Shown: positions 26,839-35,378 of the stretch, piece by piece
How positions within the stretch are numbered: position 1 is the first letter of the stretch
Layout: the number at the start of each line of letters is the position of its first letter
Origin: a bacterium
GTDB taxonomy: Bacteria; Krumholzibacteriota; Krumholzibacteriia; LZORAL124-64-63
Assembly: GCA_016712675.1 (NCBI GenBank)
Contig: JADJQR010000001.1
Span: 186,001-250,000 of the forward strand
Direction of reading: 5' to 3'
DNA length: 64,000 bases
The notes under the pieces: model-generated
Told to the model about the DNA's origin: nothing
Databases searched by the model: none
What the model saw: the letters and a program-made list of their open reading frames with translations, nothing else
Position numbers and translations under genes: made by a program

Positions 26839-29529
26839 TCAGCGCACCAGCTGCATCCGGGCCAGGGCCTCGACGTCGCCGGTGCGCAGCCGGCCCAGGT
26901 AGCTGCCGCTGGGCGCCGCCCGTCCCGCCTGGTCGCGCCCGTCCCAGACCAGGTCGTGGCGGCCCGCCGCCAGCGTCCCGGCCGCCAGCGTGCGCACGCG
27001 CCGACCGGACAGGTCGAAGATCTCGAGCGAGGTCGTTGCTTCTATCGGCAGCACGAAGCTGAGCGTAGTCTGCGGATTGAACGGATTGGGCGCCACAGCC
27101 AGGAGCAGCACTCTCGTCGGCAGGTCGCCGCCCGGATCCACGGCGGCGGCGCCGTCGGCGGCGAACTCGGCGGTCCTGGTCACGGTCCCGTTGACCGGCA
27201 GCACGATGATGGCGGCGGTGGTTTCTCCCGTCTCGACCCAGCGCACGAAGACCGATCCCGGCCCGGGCAGCGCCGTGATCGTCACCGGGTTGCCGCGGAA
27301 GTAGGTGCCGCTCCACGGATAGGGCGCGCCCGCCACCGGCAGCCCCGGCGTGTCGCCGTCGATCTCCAGACCGTGGACGCGCACGCGACCGCGCGCGACG
27401 TCGTTCACGTCGACCTGCACGGTCCCGGTGCCGGCCAGACCGAAGCGGGACTGGTAGTGCAGGCGGGCCACCGCCGGCCGGTTGTTCGCGAAGTCGCGGA
27501 AGGCCTCCACGCGCGCGGTCCAGTCCTCGGTCAGGCTCCAGCGCGCGTACCAGGCGCCGATCGCCGGCTCATATTGCGCGGCATGTTCGTCGATGATCGC
27601 GGCCACGCGCGCCGGCCGGAACGTCGAGTTCATCTGATCGCAGGCCGTGTTGATGAAGTCGCGTCGGAAGCCATCGTTCTCCAGCAGGCCGCGCAGGAGC
27701 ACGGTCGACCAGGCGGGATTGGGCCACGCCGGGCCGTCCGTCGCCAGGGCTGCCGCCAGTGCGTTGTAGGAGGCGCTCTGGAACGAGTCGTCCATGTCCT
27801 TCAGCGACCAGCGCCAGCGGCCGTCATGGCCCTCCGGCGCGCCCGCCACGGGCGCCGCGACGTCCTTGCGCCAGAAGGTGATGTTGTTGCCCGGCCAGTC
27901 GGTGTTCGCGGCGAAGATCTCGGCTGCGCAGTACGCGCTGAAGTTCGCCATGTCCATCAGCGAGTCCGCGTGCGCGAACGCCGCCGGGTCGTTCATGTCG
28001 TGCGCGGCGACGAAGTCCCGCAGCGCGAAGTAGGTCAGGTTGCCGTCGGCCGGACCGTCGTCCACCTCGCCGTTGTTCTCCAGCAGCACGACGTCGTCCT
28101 CGTCGACGCCGTACTGCCGCTCGTAGTAGAAGCGGCTGTACTCGTCGCGCAGGTTGGCCAGGCCCCAGTATTCGCCGTCCAGGAACTGGATCACCGGGCG
28201 GCCGGCCTGCAGGTCGAAATCGAGTCCCTCCAGCACCCGATGGATGGCGAGGTCACGGAAACCCAGCCAGCCCCAGTCGTCGCCCGAGTTGCGCACCCGG
28301 AACCGCGCGTACGACACATGCGGCAGATCCGGGAACAGGGCCGCGCTGAAGTCGGCGTCGCCGTAGTCGTTGTCGGCGTAGAGTTTCAGTGACTTCTGCG
28401 GCAGCTTCACCGTGGCGTTCCCGCTGATGCGTACGCCGGCGTCCTGCGACAGCACCACCGAACCGCTCTCGTCGAACAGCTCCACGTGCACCGGCCGTTC
28501 CCAGGCCGAGCCGCTCTGGAAGTAGTTGCCCGTCTCCTCGACACCCGGCACGTAGAGGTTGCCCGGCACGTAGATGCCGATGGCAGGGTCGAAGAGGTTC
28601 ACCGGGTCGGTCACCAGCGAGATGACCGGAAAGAAGCAGCGCGAGGCCACGTCCGGGCCGACGATGAAGGAACGCGTGGCGATCGCGCCCGGTTCCTGTC
28701 CCGTGCGGAACGCCCGTGCCCGCACCACCGTGATCTTGTCGATGTCGCCGGTCGGCGCGCGCCAGGCATAGTGCCCCGGCGCCATGAAATTCGTCGGGAT
28801 CAGCGCGTGGATCGCCGGGTCGCCGGCGCGGTCGTCGACCGTGACGGGCCCCGTGTAGAGCGCCGAGGTGGCCGTGGGCTCGCTCCCGTCCAGGGTGTAC
28901 CGGATCTGTGCCAAGGGATCGGTTGTCGACAGATCCAGCAGGAAGGGTTCGGCGTGGAAGCCGGCAGCGACCGAGAACTCGGGCGTCGGCGCCGTCGTCG
29001 TCGGGGCCCCGTTCGGGGCGCCAGGAGTTGCGACCGCGTACACGGCCCAGCTGGAGGAGCCGTCGGGATTGCGAGCGTACGATTGGTCGGCTTGCAGAGG
29101 GACCGCCGGCGCCTGGTCCAGCAACGTCGTACCGTCGGCGGCGGTCAGCAGCACGGGTTCGCCGTCAGCACTGAGCTTGAAATTGGTGTGCAGCTGGCCG
29201 CCGCCGCGCACGCCGTTCTTGTCCGAAGCCCAGACCACGAGCCGGCCGCCCGCCGGGACTGACCCCTGGGGGAACTGCCACTTGAGGGGCTGGCCGGCGT
29301 TGTCGCTGAGCCAGCAGCCGGTCAGGCTGAAGGGCGCAGGCCCGGGGTTGTAGAGCTCGATCCAGTCGGAGTAGGCGCCATCGACATCGGCGATCGTGGC
29401 GGAATTCGAGCTCATGTACTCGTTGACGACCACGGCGCCGGCCGAGGCAGGGATCCACGCGATCATCAGACACAGAGATAGGGCGAACGCCGGCGCAAGC
29501 CGGCCATGGTTAATCGACAAAGTGGCCAC
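26839..29529 (-). CDS. Secreted CotH-kinase protein with lamin-tail and FlgD-like domains
   Basis: An 896-residue exported protein. A signal peptide (to about residue 32) is followed by a lamin-tail domain (VVNEYMSSNS...DWIELYNPG), then a chitobiase C-terminal-type Ig domain (IRYTLDGSEPT, about residues 200-260). A CotH-type kinase-like domain (about 330-680) has KSLKLYAD, GEYWGLANLRDEY and the metal-binding SLKDMDDSF. A short beta domain and a FlgD-like Ig domain (APNPFNPQTTLSF to the end) close it. CotH proteins phosphorylate spore-coat or surface proteins, and those with lamin-tail domains are widespread in secretion-rich genomes. The target is unknown. The gene is monocistronic, with an AT-rich upstream gap at 29530-29668. 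Confidence 0.85.
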   Translation of the reverse strand: MATLSINHGRLAPAFALSLCLMIAWIPASAGAVVVNEYMSSNSATIADVDGAYSDWIELYNPGPAPFSLTGCWLSDNAGQPLKWQFPQGSVPAGGRLVVWASDKNGVRGGGQLHTNFKLSADGEPVLLTAADGTTLLDQAPAVPLQADQSYARNPDGSSSWAVYAVATPGAPNGAPTTTAPTPEFSVAAGFHAEPFLLDLSTTDPLAQIRYTLDGSEPTATSALYTGPVTVDDRAGDPAIHALIPTNFMAPGHYAWRAPTGDIDKITVVRARAFRTGQEPGAIATRSFIVGPDVASRCFFPVISLVTDPVNLFDPAIGIYVPGNLYVPGVEETGNYFQSGSAWERPVHVELFDESGSVVLSQDAGVRISGNATVKLPQKSLKLYADNDYGDADFSAALFPDLPHVSYARFRVRNSGDDWGWLGFRDLAIHRVLEGLDFDLQAGRPVIQFLDGEYWGLANLRDEYSRFYYERQYGVDEDDVVLLENNGEVDDGPADGNLTYFALRDFVAAHDMNDPAAFAHADSLMDMANFSAYCAAEIFAANTDWPGNNITFWRKDVAAPVAGAPEGHDGRWRWSLKDMDDSFQSASYNALAAALATDGPAWPNPAWSTVLLRGLLENDGFRRDFINTACDQMNSTFRPARVAAIIDEHAAQYEPAIGAWYARWSLTEDWTARVEAFRDFANNRPAVARLHYQSRFGLAGTGTVQVDVNDVARGRVRVHGLEIDGDTPGLPVAGAPYPWSGTYFRGNPVTITALPGPGSVFVRWVETGETTAAIIVLPVNGTVTRTAEFAADGAAAVDPGGDLPTRVLLLAVAPNPFNPQTTLSFVLPIEATTSLEIFDLSGRRVRTLAAGTLAAGRHDLVWDGRDQAGRAAPSGSYLGRLRTGDVEALARMQLVR

Positions 29530-29668
29530 CAGCTTCCTAATGATCTAATTAGCAACAAGTTGTGCTAAGGGAGGTGTGTGGCGTACCCGGACCGGCCAAG
29601 GAACGACGTCAACGATCCTGAATAATAGCATGAGAGATCAAGTGATGTCTACCAGCGCATCCGGGGTC
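29530..29668 (-). promoter_or_regulatory. AT-rich gap upstream of the CotH gene
   Basis: These 139 bases are markedly AT-richer than the genome and contain the near-palindrome CTAATGATCTAATTAG at 29537-29552, close to the CotH start codon on the reverse strand. They probably hold its promoter, but no -10/-35 pair with proper spacing stands out. Confidence 0.35.
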
Positions 29669-30754
29669 TCAGGCCGGATCGGCGGCGGTGGCCCCGCCGG
29701 ATCTTCCCGGGACGCCGGCACGCACGGCGCCTTCGACAGTGCGGAGCGGTCCCAGGAGCAGGAACAGCGCGCTGAGGTTCAGGCAGTAGAAGGTGACGAA
29801 TCGCCATGAGGTCATGGCCAGCGGCACCAGCGCCGACGGCAGTTCCCGCCCGATCGTCAGGATGAACATCGCCTCGGCGCCGCCGACGGCGCCCGGCGTG
29901 GGCGCCAGGTTCATCCCCGTGAAGCAGAGCCACTGCAGCACCGCGGTGCGCACCGGCGGGACGGGCGCGCCCAGCCCGGCGGCCAGCGCGCTGATGATGC
30001 TCAGACGGGCCGCCCAGTGCACGACGGCCAGCCCCGTGTTGATGGCCAGCACGCGCTTGCCGCGGCGGCGTACGATGCCCGCGACCGCCAGCAGGTCCCG
30101 CCGCCAGCGACGGAGGCGCACCAGCCGTCGCCGTCCGCGCCGGCCCCGGGTCAGCAACCTGGTCCCGATGACGGCCGCCACCGCCAGGCCGGCCGCCACC
30201 GCCGCAGCCAGGCCGACGGTCAGCCCGGACGCCGGGACCGTGTGCGCCAGTCCGCCCATCAGCTCCAGCAACCGCGGCAGCAGCCCGGTGGCCAGCGCCG
30301 CGGCCGGCACGAGCAGCAGGATGGCCAGCGTGTCCTCCAGCGTCCCCAGCAGCGCCAGCGCCGTGCCGCCGGCGGTGCCAAGCCCGTACGAAGCCAGGGC
30401 CGCGATCTTGACCGGCGCGCCACCGACCGCCGACGGGGTGACGGCCGAGGTGACCTCCGTCAGCATGATGATGCGCGTGGCCGAGCGCAGCCGGAAGCCC
30501 GGTTGCAGCAGGCGACCCCAGAGCCAGATCCTCAGGGCGCCGGCCGCCAGCGGCAGCATCGCCAGCAGGACCGAGACGGCCAGCCACGCGGGGTCCAATC
30601 GCAGCGTGTCCTGCAGCACCTGCCGGTCGGAGACCGCCAGGCTGTAGCCGAGGTCCAGGACGACCCCGACCGCCAGCAGCCAGCCGAAGCGGCGGCCCAG
30701 CCCCGCCAGGCGCGGCAGGACATCACGGGACCGGGGCCCTGGACGCGCCGTCAC
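29669..30754 (-). CDS. Lysylphosphatidylglycerol synthase/flippase-like membrane protein (UPF0104)
   Basis: A 361-residue integral membrane protein with about eight helices. Typical family positions are LTEVTSAVTPSAVGG near residue 100 and MNLAPTPGAVGGAEA near residue 285, the duplicated 'P.p.gG..E' signature of the AglD/UPF0104/MprF-flippase superfamily. Members move or transfer lipid-linked groups or flip glycolipids. Its ATG overlaps the stop of the upstream glycosyltransferase by four bases, so the two probably act together on a lipid-linked sugar. Confidence 0.8.
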   Translation of the reverse strand: MTARPGPRSRDVLPRLAGLGRRFGWLLAVGVVLDLGYSLAVSDRQVLQDTLRLDPAWLAVSVLLAMLPLAAGALRIWLWGRLLQPGFRLRSATRIIMLTEVTSAVTPSAVGGAPVKIAALASYGLGTAGGTALALLGTLEDTLAILLLVPAAALATGLLPRLLELMGGLAHTVPASGLTVGLAAAVAAGLAVAAVIGTRLLTRGRRGRRRLVRLRRWRRDLLAVAGIVRRRGKRVLAINTGLAVVHWAARLSIISALAAGLGAPVPPVRTAVLQWLCFTGMNLAPTPGAVGGAEAMFILTIGRELPSALVPLAMTSWRFVTFYCLNLSALFLLLGPLRTVEGAVRAGVPGRSGGATAADPA

Positions 30755-31926
30755 GGCGTCCCCCGCTCCGGCAGCAGCCCCCGGTAGGCCACGAGCATGA
30801 GGTCGAGGATGCGCGCCCAGTCGCCGTTGGCCTCGGCCCAGTCGCGGGCCAGGCGGCGACGTTCGTCGCGGTCGCGGGCAAGCTCGTCGATGATGGCCGC
30901 CGCCATGGCGGCGGCGTCGCCCGTCGGTACCAGCAAGCCGAGGCCCGCAGGCACGCGGTCCGGAAGCGCGCCGGCGTCCACGCCGACGACCGTCAACCCG
31001 CAGGCCTGGGCCTCGAGCACCGAGAGCCCGAACGTCTCGAAGGGGCCGGCGGTCACGTAGAGGTCGGAGGCGGCCAGCAGGGCGGCCAGGCGGGTCCGGT
31101 CCGAGACGAACGGCAGGATCGCCAGGCGGGGTTCGCGCTCGGCCCGCGCCTCCAGGGCCGGGCGCAGCGGACCCTCGCCGATCATCAGCAGCCGCAGGCA
31201 GGCCGCTCGCGGCAGCAGTTCATGGGCGCGCACCAGGACCTCGACCTGCTTCTCGCGGTCAAGGCGGCCGCAGTAGATCAGCACCGGTCCGTTGCCTGCC
31301 TCCGGTCGGAACAGGCCGGCCAGCGCGGCCGGGTCGGCGCGCGCCGGGGTGAAGATGTCGAGGTCCACGCCGAGCGGGATCTCGGCGATGTTGGCCACAC
31401 GCATCGCATCGAGCCGCCTGACGTTGGCGGGCGAGGCGGCCACGGTCAGGTCGCAACGGCCATAGACGCGGCGGGCGTAGGCTTCCGCCACGTTGCCGCA
31501 GGCGCGGCCGGCGCGCCGGCCCCAGACGCTGGCCACGGGTTCGGCCACGTACGCGGTGGGGAAGTCGGCGTGGTAGAAGCCGACCACGGCGCAGGCCGCG
31601 TGCCGCTGCCGGTGGCGGAAGGCGACGCTCGACATCAGGAACGGATTGGCCAGTTCGATCACGTCCGGCATCTCCGCGGCCAGGAGGCGCGCGACGTGAC
31701 CGGGGCGCACGTTGAACCGGTACGGACGGTAGCCGGGGATGAACGGCGAGGCGACCTCGTGGACGCGGGTGCGGCCCTCCTGGCGCACGGCGTCCCGCCC
31801 GCCCGGCACGATCAGTACGTGCTCGCAGTGGTCTTGGTCGGCGAAGTAGCGCTGGCGGGCCAGGATGTACGTGCGAATGCCGCCGCTGCGGGCAGTGAAG
31901 GACTGCACGACATCGCAGATCTTCAT
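30751..31926 (-). CDS. Glycosyltransferase family 4
   Basis: A 391-residue GT-B retaining glycosyltransferase. The N-terminal domain includes SGGIRTYILARQRYF. The C-terminal nucleotide-sugar site has GRLDREKQVEVLVRA, the acceptor/donor EFGLSV-like motif as FETFGLSVLEAQACG, and PSGVDLDIF-like PLGVDLDIFTP. It resembles enzymes that mannosylate lipid acceptors; the sugar and acceptor are not determinable. It is the first gene of a two-gene unit with the flippase-like protein and is followed by the terminator-bearing gap at 31927-32032. Confidence 0.88.
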   Translation of the reverse strand: MKICDVVQSFTARSGGIRTYILARQRYFADQDHCEHVLIVPGGRDAVRQEGRTRVHEVASPFIPGYRPYRFNVRPGHVARLLAAEMPDVIELANPFLMSSVAFRHRQRHAACAVVGFYHADFPTAYVAEPVASVWGRRAGRACGNVAEAYARRVYGRCDLTVAASPANVRRLDAMRVANIAEIPLGVDLDIFTPARADPAALAGLFRPEAGNGPVLIYCGRLDREKQVEVLVRAHELLPRAACLRLLMIGEGPLRPALEARAEREPRLAILPFVSDRTRLAALLAASDLYVTAGPFETFGLSVLEAQACGLTVVGVDAGALPDRVPAGLGLLVPTGDAAAMAAAIIDELARDRDERRRLARDWAEANGDWARILDLMLVAYRGLLPERGTP

Positions 31927-31970
31927 CGCCCTCCCGGATGGATGGATCGTGGGCGCCGCCTTGCCGGGGC

Positions 31971-32006
31971 GCCCCGTGACCGACTCACCACGTCAGGTCA
32001 CGGGGC
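31971..32006 (-). terminator. Hairpin downstream of the choice-of-anchor I gene
   Basis: A perfect 11-base-pair stem (31971-31981 with 31996-32006) with a 14-base loop lies 27 bases past the stop of the reverse-strand gene at 32033. It is probably its terminator and insulates the glycosyltransferase gene. There is no strong T-run. Confidence 0.5.
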
Positions 32007-32032
32007 CTCCCTCGGCTGCGGCTCAGCTCGCT

Positions 32033-33082
32033 CTACGTCACCTGCGTCAGGCGGCGCACCAGCGTCAGGGCGTCGGTCCGCAGCACGGTCAGGTACACGC
32101 CGGCCGGCGCGTCGGCTGCGCTCCAGGCCAGGCGGTACTCGCCGGGTTCGTACATGCCGTCCAGCAGCGTCTCGACCAGGTGACCGCGCACGTCGACGAT
32201 GTCCAGGCGGGCCTGCGTCCGCGGCGGCAGGTTGGCCGGCTCGGTCCGGGGCTCCTCGATCGGGTCCTCGATGCCCACGGTCAGGCTGTCGAAGGGCATC
32301 ACGTCGCCCTGGCGCTCCACGCCGATCAGGGCGTACCAGCGGCCGTCGATCTCCGCCAGCGCCACGCCCTCGGGCTCGGGGCCCTTGTCGTCGCTGCGGC
32401 TGTCGAAGCCGGTGTCGCTCGTGTTGGTCCCGTTGAAGTAGGCCGGCTGCAGCGCGGCAACGATCTGCTCGAACTGGTCGCCGCTGTCGAACACGACGTT
32501 GCCGACGGTGTAGGACGCGATGGCGTCCGGCAGGTAGAACGCCTGCTGCGGCCAGTTCGCGATGTGGATGCCCCCGTCCTGGTTGCTGGGATCCAGCCCG
32601 TTGCCGGGCAGGCTGTGGTCCTTGGTGCCCAGCGGGATGATGTCCGTCACCGTGGCGCCGGGCCCGAACAGGCGCACGCCGGAGCCCAGGTCGACGATCG
32701 TGACCGACCCTTCGGGGTCGTTCGTATCGGCGTCGTTGGGCTCGCCTTCGTTGGCCGTCAGCGCGCGCAGGCCGTCGGGCGAGAATGCGATCATGTCCGG
32801 CAGGGCGCCCGCCGCAACGTCGTTCAGGTGTTTGCAGGTACCGGTCGTCTCGAAGAACACGATGCGGCCGGGATCCTGCTTCGGGCTGGCCTCTACGTTG
32901 CCCGTCGTGCCGTTGACCAAGAAGACCCGCATCGTCAGCGGGTCGTAGGCGGCGATCTCGGTGCCGCCGCCGTCGTAGATGCCGTTCGCATAGGTGCCGA
33001 TCGGCGTCAGGGTCAGGGGATCGGCGAGGGCGGAGCCGGCCAGGGCCAGCACGCCGCCCGCAGCGAGAGAAAGTCTGCGCAC
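32033..33082 (-). CDS. Shortened choice-of-anchor I (PhoX-like propeller) exported protein
   Basis: A 349-residue exported protein. Start GTG 33082 is chosen because GGAGGA lies just upstream and the next 20 residues form a signal peptide (LSLAAGGVLALAGSALA). The blocks VFLVNGTTG, GALPDMIAFSPDG, LTANEGEP, DPEGSVTIVDL, DHSLPGNGLDPSN, FDSGDQFEQIVA and FDSRSDDKGPEPEGVA are those of choice-of-anchor I proteins. From memory of that family, the stretches normally between several of these blocks (about 30-80 residues each) are absent, yet the frame stays open. The C-terminus (DIVDVRGHLVETLL...GVYLTVL) is a FlgD/sorting-type domain. This is either a compact variant or an allele with in-frame deletions. 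Confidence 0.7.
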   Translation of the reverse strand: MRRLSLAAGGVLALAGSALADPLTLTPIGTYANGIYDGGGTEIAAYDPLTMRVFLVNGTTGNVEASPKQDPGRIVFFETTGTCKHLNDVAAGALPDMIAFSPDGLRALTANEGEPNDADTNDPEGSVTIVDLGSGVRLFGPGATVTDIIPLGTKDHSLPGNGLDPSNQDGGIHIANWPQQAFYLPDAIASYTVGNVVFDSGDQFEQIVAALQPAYFNGTNTSDTGFDSRSDDKGPEPEGVALAEIDGRWYALIGVERQGDVMPFDSLTVGIEDPIEEPRTEPANLPPRTQARLDIVDVRGHLVETLLDGMYEPGEYRLAWSAADAPAGVYLTVLRTDALTLVRRLTQVT

Positions 33083-33125
33083 GGATGTCCTCCGTGGATT
33101 GAAGGTGTGGAAGGCAACGCCGGAA

Positions 33126-34127
33126 TCAGGCGGCACCCGCCCGCTCCGTCAGCGGGACGTGCGCGCCCAGGGCGGAGTCGGCCGCCAGCCGCCGGGCCAG
33201 TTCGTGTTCCCGGTCCAGCCACCGGCTGACGACCGGACGGCTGATCTGCTTGAGCACCAGCCGCACCATCTCGCGCGCCGGCCCGCGGCGCAGGCGGCGC
33301 GAGTTCACCAGGTGGCGCACGAGCAGCGCCACGGCCCGGTGCTGGTGCTGGAGCACGGAATCGGCGACGATGCGCTCGCCGCGTTCGTTGAGCACGTTGT
33401 CGATCATGTCGTGGACGACCGTCAGCATGCCGTCGTAGGTCATGTCGGACGTGACGATCGAACCGCGCCCCGCCCAGATGTTGGCGAGGAATTCCCGCGC
33501 GCCATCCCCCTGCGCGCAGTTGCTCGACAGCCCCACGTCCCCGCTGTGGCTGTCGCTGTTGCTCGTCAGCACCTTGCCCAGGTTGCCGGCCAGCGAGACG
33601 GTGGCCGCGTTCAGGCGGCCGGGCCGGCCGGCGTTCAGCTCGATGACCTGGAAGTTGGCCGCGATCTGCCGCACCTTGCCGAACTCGACCCGGTCGGATC
33701 GCCACTCGTCGAGCTCGAACCAGGTCGGATGGTTGTACTGCATGAAGATCCCGCGCGGCAGGCAGTAGTCGAACAGCTCGTCGAGCGTGACCACCTGGCG
33801 CCGGATCTCCGCGTACTGGTCCGGGTCCAGCATGAACAGGTTCACGTGGATGGTGAAGCCGATGCCGGGATCACACAGCGTGTGCTCGACCCCGGGGATG
33901 ACGAAGGCACGGTCGGCCTCGGGCAGTTGCCGGACCAGCTGCTCCCAGCCCGCCATCGTGTCGTGGTCGGTGAGCGTGAAGTAGTCCAGCCGGCGGTCGG
34001 CGCGCCGCGGATCCAGCGCCTTCTCGAACAGCGCGCGGGGCAACAACGCCGCGACTTCGGGCACGTCGTACGAGACGTTGCTGTGGAGGTGCAGGTCTGC
34101 CCTTCGCAGTCGCTTCATGGGCACCAT
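33126..34127 (-). CDS. PHP-domain metal-dependent phosphoesterase
   Basis: A 333-residue protein with the PHP signatures DLHLHSNVSYD (residues 10-20), TLTDHDT (about 52-58) and further metal-binding His/Asp in YNHPTWFELDEW and TSNSDSHSGD. These coordinate three metals in a TIM-like barrel. Known relatives are nucleotide or polynucleotide phosphatases and RNase AM-like enzymes; the substrate here is unknown. A start at Met4 (34118) is equally possible, as no clear ribosome site distinguishes them. The C-terminal 90 residues are helical and basic. It neighbours the glycosyltransferase and sugar operons but has its own gap. Confidence 0.8.
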   Translation of the reverse strand: MVPMKRLRRADLHLHSNVSYDVPEVAALLPRALFEKALDPRRADRRLDYFTLTDHDTMAGWEQLVRQLPEADRAFVIPGVEHTLCDPGIGFTIHVNLFMLDPDQYAEIRRQVVTLDELFDYCLPRGIFMQYNHPTWFELDEWRSDRVEFGKVRQIAANFQVIELNAGRPGRLNAATVSLAGNLGKVLTSNSDSHSGDVGLSSNCAQGDGAREFLANIWAGRGSIVTSDMTYDGMLTVVHDMIDNVLNERGERIVADSVLQHQHRAVALLVRHLVNSRRLRRGPAREMVRLVLKQISRPVVSRWLDREHELARRLAADSALGAHVPLTERAGAA

Positions 34128-34171
34128 TAAAGCAGGACCGTTTTAGCGTTGTGTCAGCGCCACTTGAGAAA

Positions 34172-34606
34172 TCAGTGAAGATCGCATCCGATTTCGCCGG
34201 CGCGGGGGGCGAGGGGGGGCTGCGCGGCGGCCTCGTCGGCCCCGGCCACCGCGGACGGTCCGGGCACGGGGGCCCGCGGGGTCGCGCTGGCCTTCAGGCC
34301 GGCGACGCCCGCCAGGACCAGCAGCATGCTGACCACGCGCAGCCAGCCCAGCGGTTCGCCGTGCCGCGCCACGCCCCAGGCCGCGGCACCGACCATGCCG
34401 ATCCCCATCCAGACGATGTAGACCGGCGCCATCGGCAGTCGCTTGAGCGCCAGCGAGAGGAAGAGCGTGCTGCCGATCCCGAAGCCGGCATAGCAGAGCA
34501 CGGGCACCAGCCGCGTGAAGCCCGCGGTGGCCTTGAGGCTGATGATCCAGCCTACCTCGAGCACCCCGGCCACGATGACGTAGAACCAGCCCATCTCAGG
34601 CGACAT
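34172..34606 (-). CDS. Small multidrug resistance family transporter, Gdx/SugE-like
   Basis: A 144-residue protein whose first 105 residues form the four-helix SMR fold. Glu in GVLEVGW is the proton/substrate-coupling residue. The signature LEVGW...LK...GFTRL.P and GIGMVGAAAWG resembles the guanidinium exporter (Gdx, formerly SugE) branch rather than EmrE. The C-terminal tail of about 38 residues (Pro/Ala-rich, ending IGCDLH) is longer than usual for SMR proteins. Its start overlaps the end of the hydroxylase gene by 11 bases. No guanidine riboswitch was recognised. Confidence 0.75.
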   Translation of the reverse strand: MSPEMGWFYVIVAGVLEVGWIISLKATAGFTRLVPVLCYAGFGIGSTLFLSLALKRLPMAPVYIVWMGIGMVGAAAWGVARHGEPLGWLRVVSMLLVLAGVAGLKASATPRAPVPGPSAVAGADEAAAQPPLAPRAGEIGCDLH

Positions 34607-35378
34607 CCCGGCGTTCGAAGGGGCGCAGAGAGGCCAGGTGCTGGCGCAGCCAGTCGTCGGCCGGGAACCGGTACGGCAGCCCGTAGGAGAGGGGCCGGCG
34701 GTCAGGCTCGTAGGCGGTGCCGAACAGGCGGTCCCAGATCGCCAGCTTGGTGCCGAAGTTCCGGAAGCGCACCTCGCAGCGCTCGGCGTGGTGCCAGCGG
34801 TGCAGCGCGGGTCCGTTCAGGATGTAGCCGAGCGCGCCCAGGCGGACGTCCAGGTTGGCGTGGATGAACATGCCGTAGACCGCACTGAGGCAGCCCTTGT
34901 AGGTGGCCACTTCCGGGGCGGCGCCCAGCAGGATGATGGGCATGAATTCGACCACGCCGTTGATCAGGATCTCCAGCACGTGCGAGCGCGCGCCGCTGAG
35001 CCAGTCGACAACGCGAGGGGAGTGGTGCGCTTCGTGCAGGCGCCAGAGCACGCGGTTCCGGTGACAGAGGCGGTGGAACCACCAGATGTACAGGTCGTGC
35101 GTGACGGTGAACAGGAGCAGCTGCGCCCACAGCGGCCACTCGGTCACGACGGCGGGCCGCCCCGCCGTGGCCCGGTCCAGCCAGGCCGCGAAGTGCGCGA
35201 TGGCCATGCCCGCCAACCACGACTGGAGGAACGTGTACAGCAGAAGGTCGTTCCAGAAGCCCTGGCGCAGCAGGCCCTGGCCGCGGTCGTACGGCCAGCG
35301 CCGTTCCGCGGCGATGAAGCCCAGCGCGGCGACGACGATGACCGCGGCCGACCACGCCTGCGCCCGCGCTAGTTCCAT
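34596..35378 (-). CDS. Fatty-acid hydroxylase/sterol desaturase family membrane enzyme
   Basis: A 260-residue membrane di-iron enzyme. Helices at about residues 10-28, 45-65, 80-100 and 135-155 surround the eight-His set: HDLYIWWFHRLCH, LHEAHHS and LHRWHH, the usual HxxxH/HxxHH arrangement. The family hydroxylates or desaturates lipids (fatty acids, sterols, carotenoids, ether lipids); the substrate is not clear. Its ATG shares its first base with the end of the neuB-like gene stop, so it may be the distal gene of the surface-sugar operon and act on a lipid that carries the glycan. Confidence 0.85.
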   Translation of the reverse strand: MELARAQAWSAAVIVVAALGFIAAERRWPYDRGQGLLRQGFWNDLLLYTFLQSWLAGMAIAHFAAWLDRATAGRPAVVTEWPLWAQLLLFTVTHDLYIWWFHRLCHRNRVLWRLHEAHHSPRVVDWLSGARSHVLEILINGVVEFMPIILLGAAPEVATYKGCLSAVYGMFIHANLDVRLGALGYILNGPALHRWHHAERCEVRFRNFGTKLAIWDRLFGTAYEPDRRPLSYGLPYRFPADDWLRQHLASLRPFERRDVA

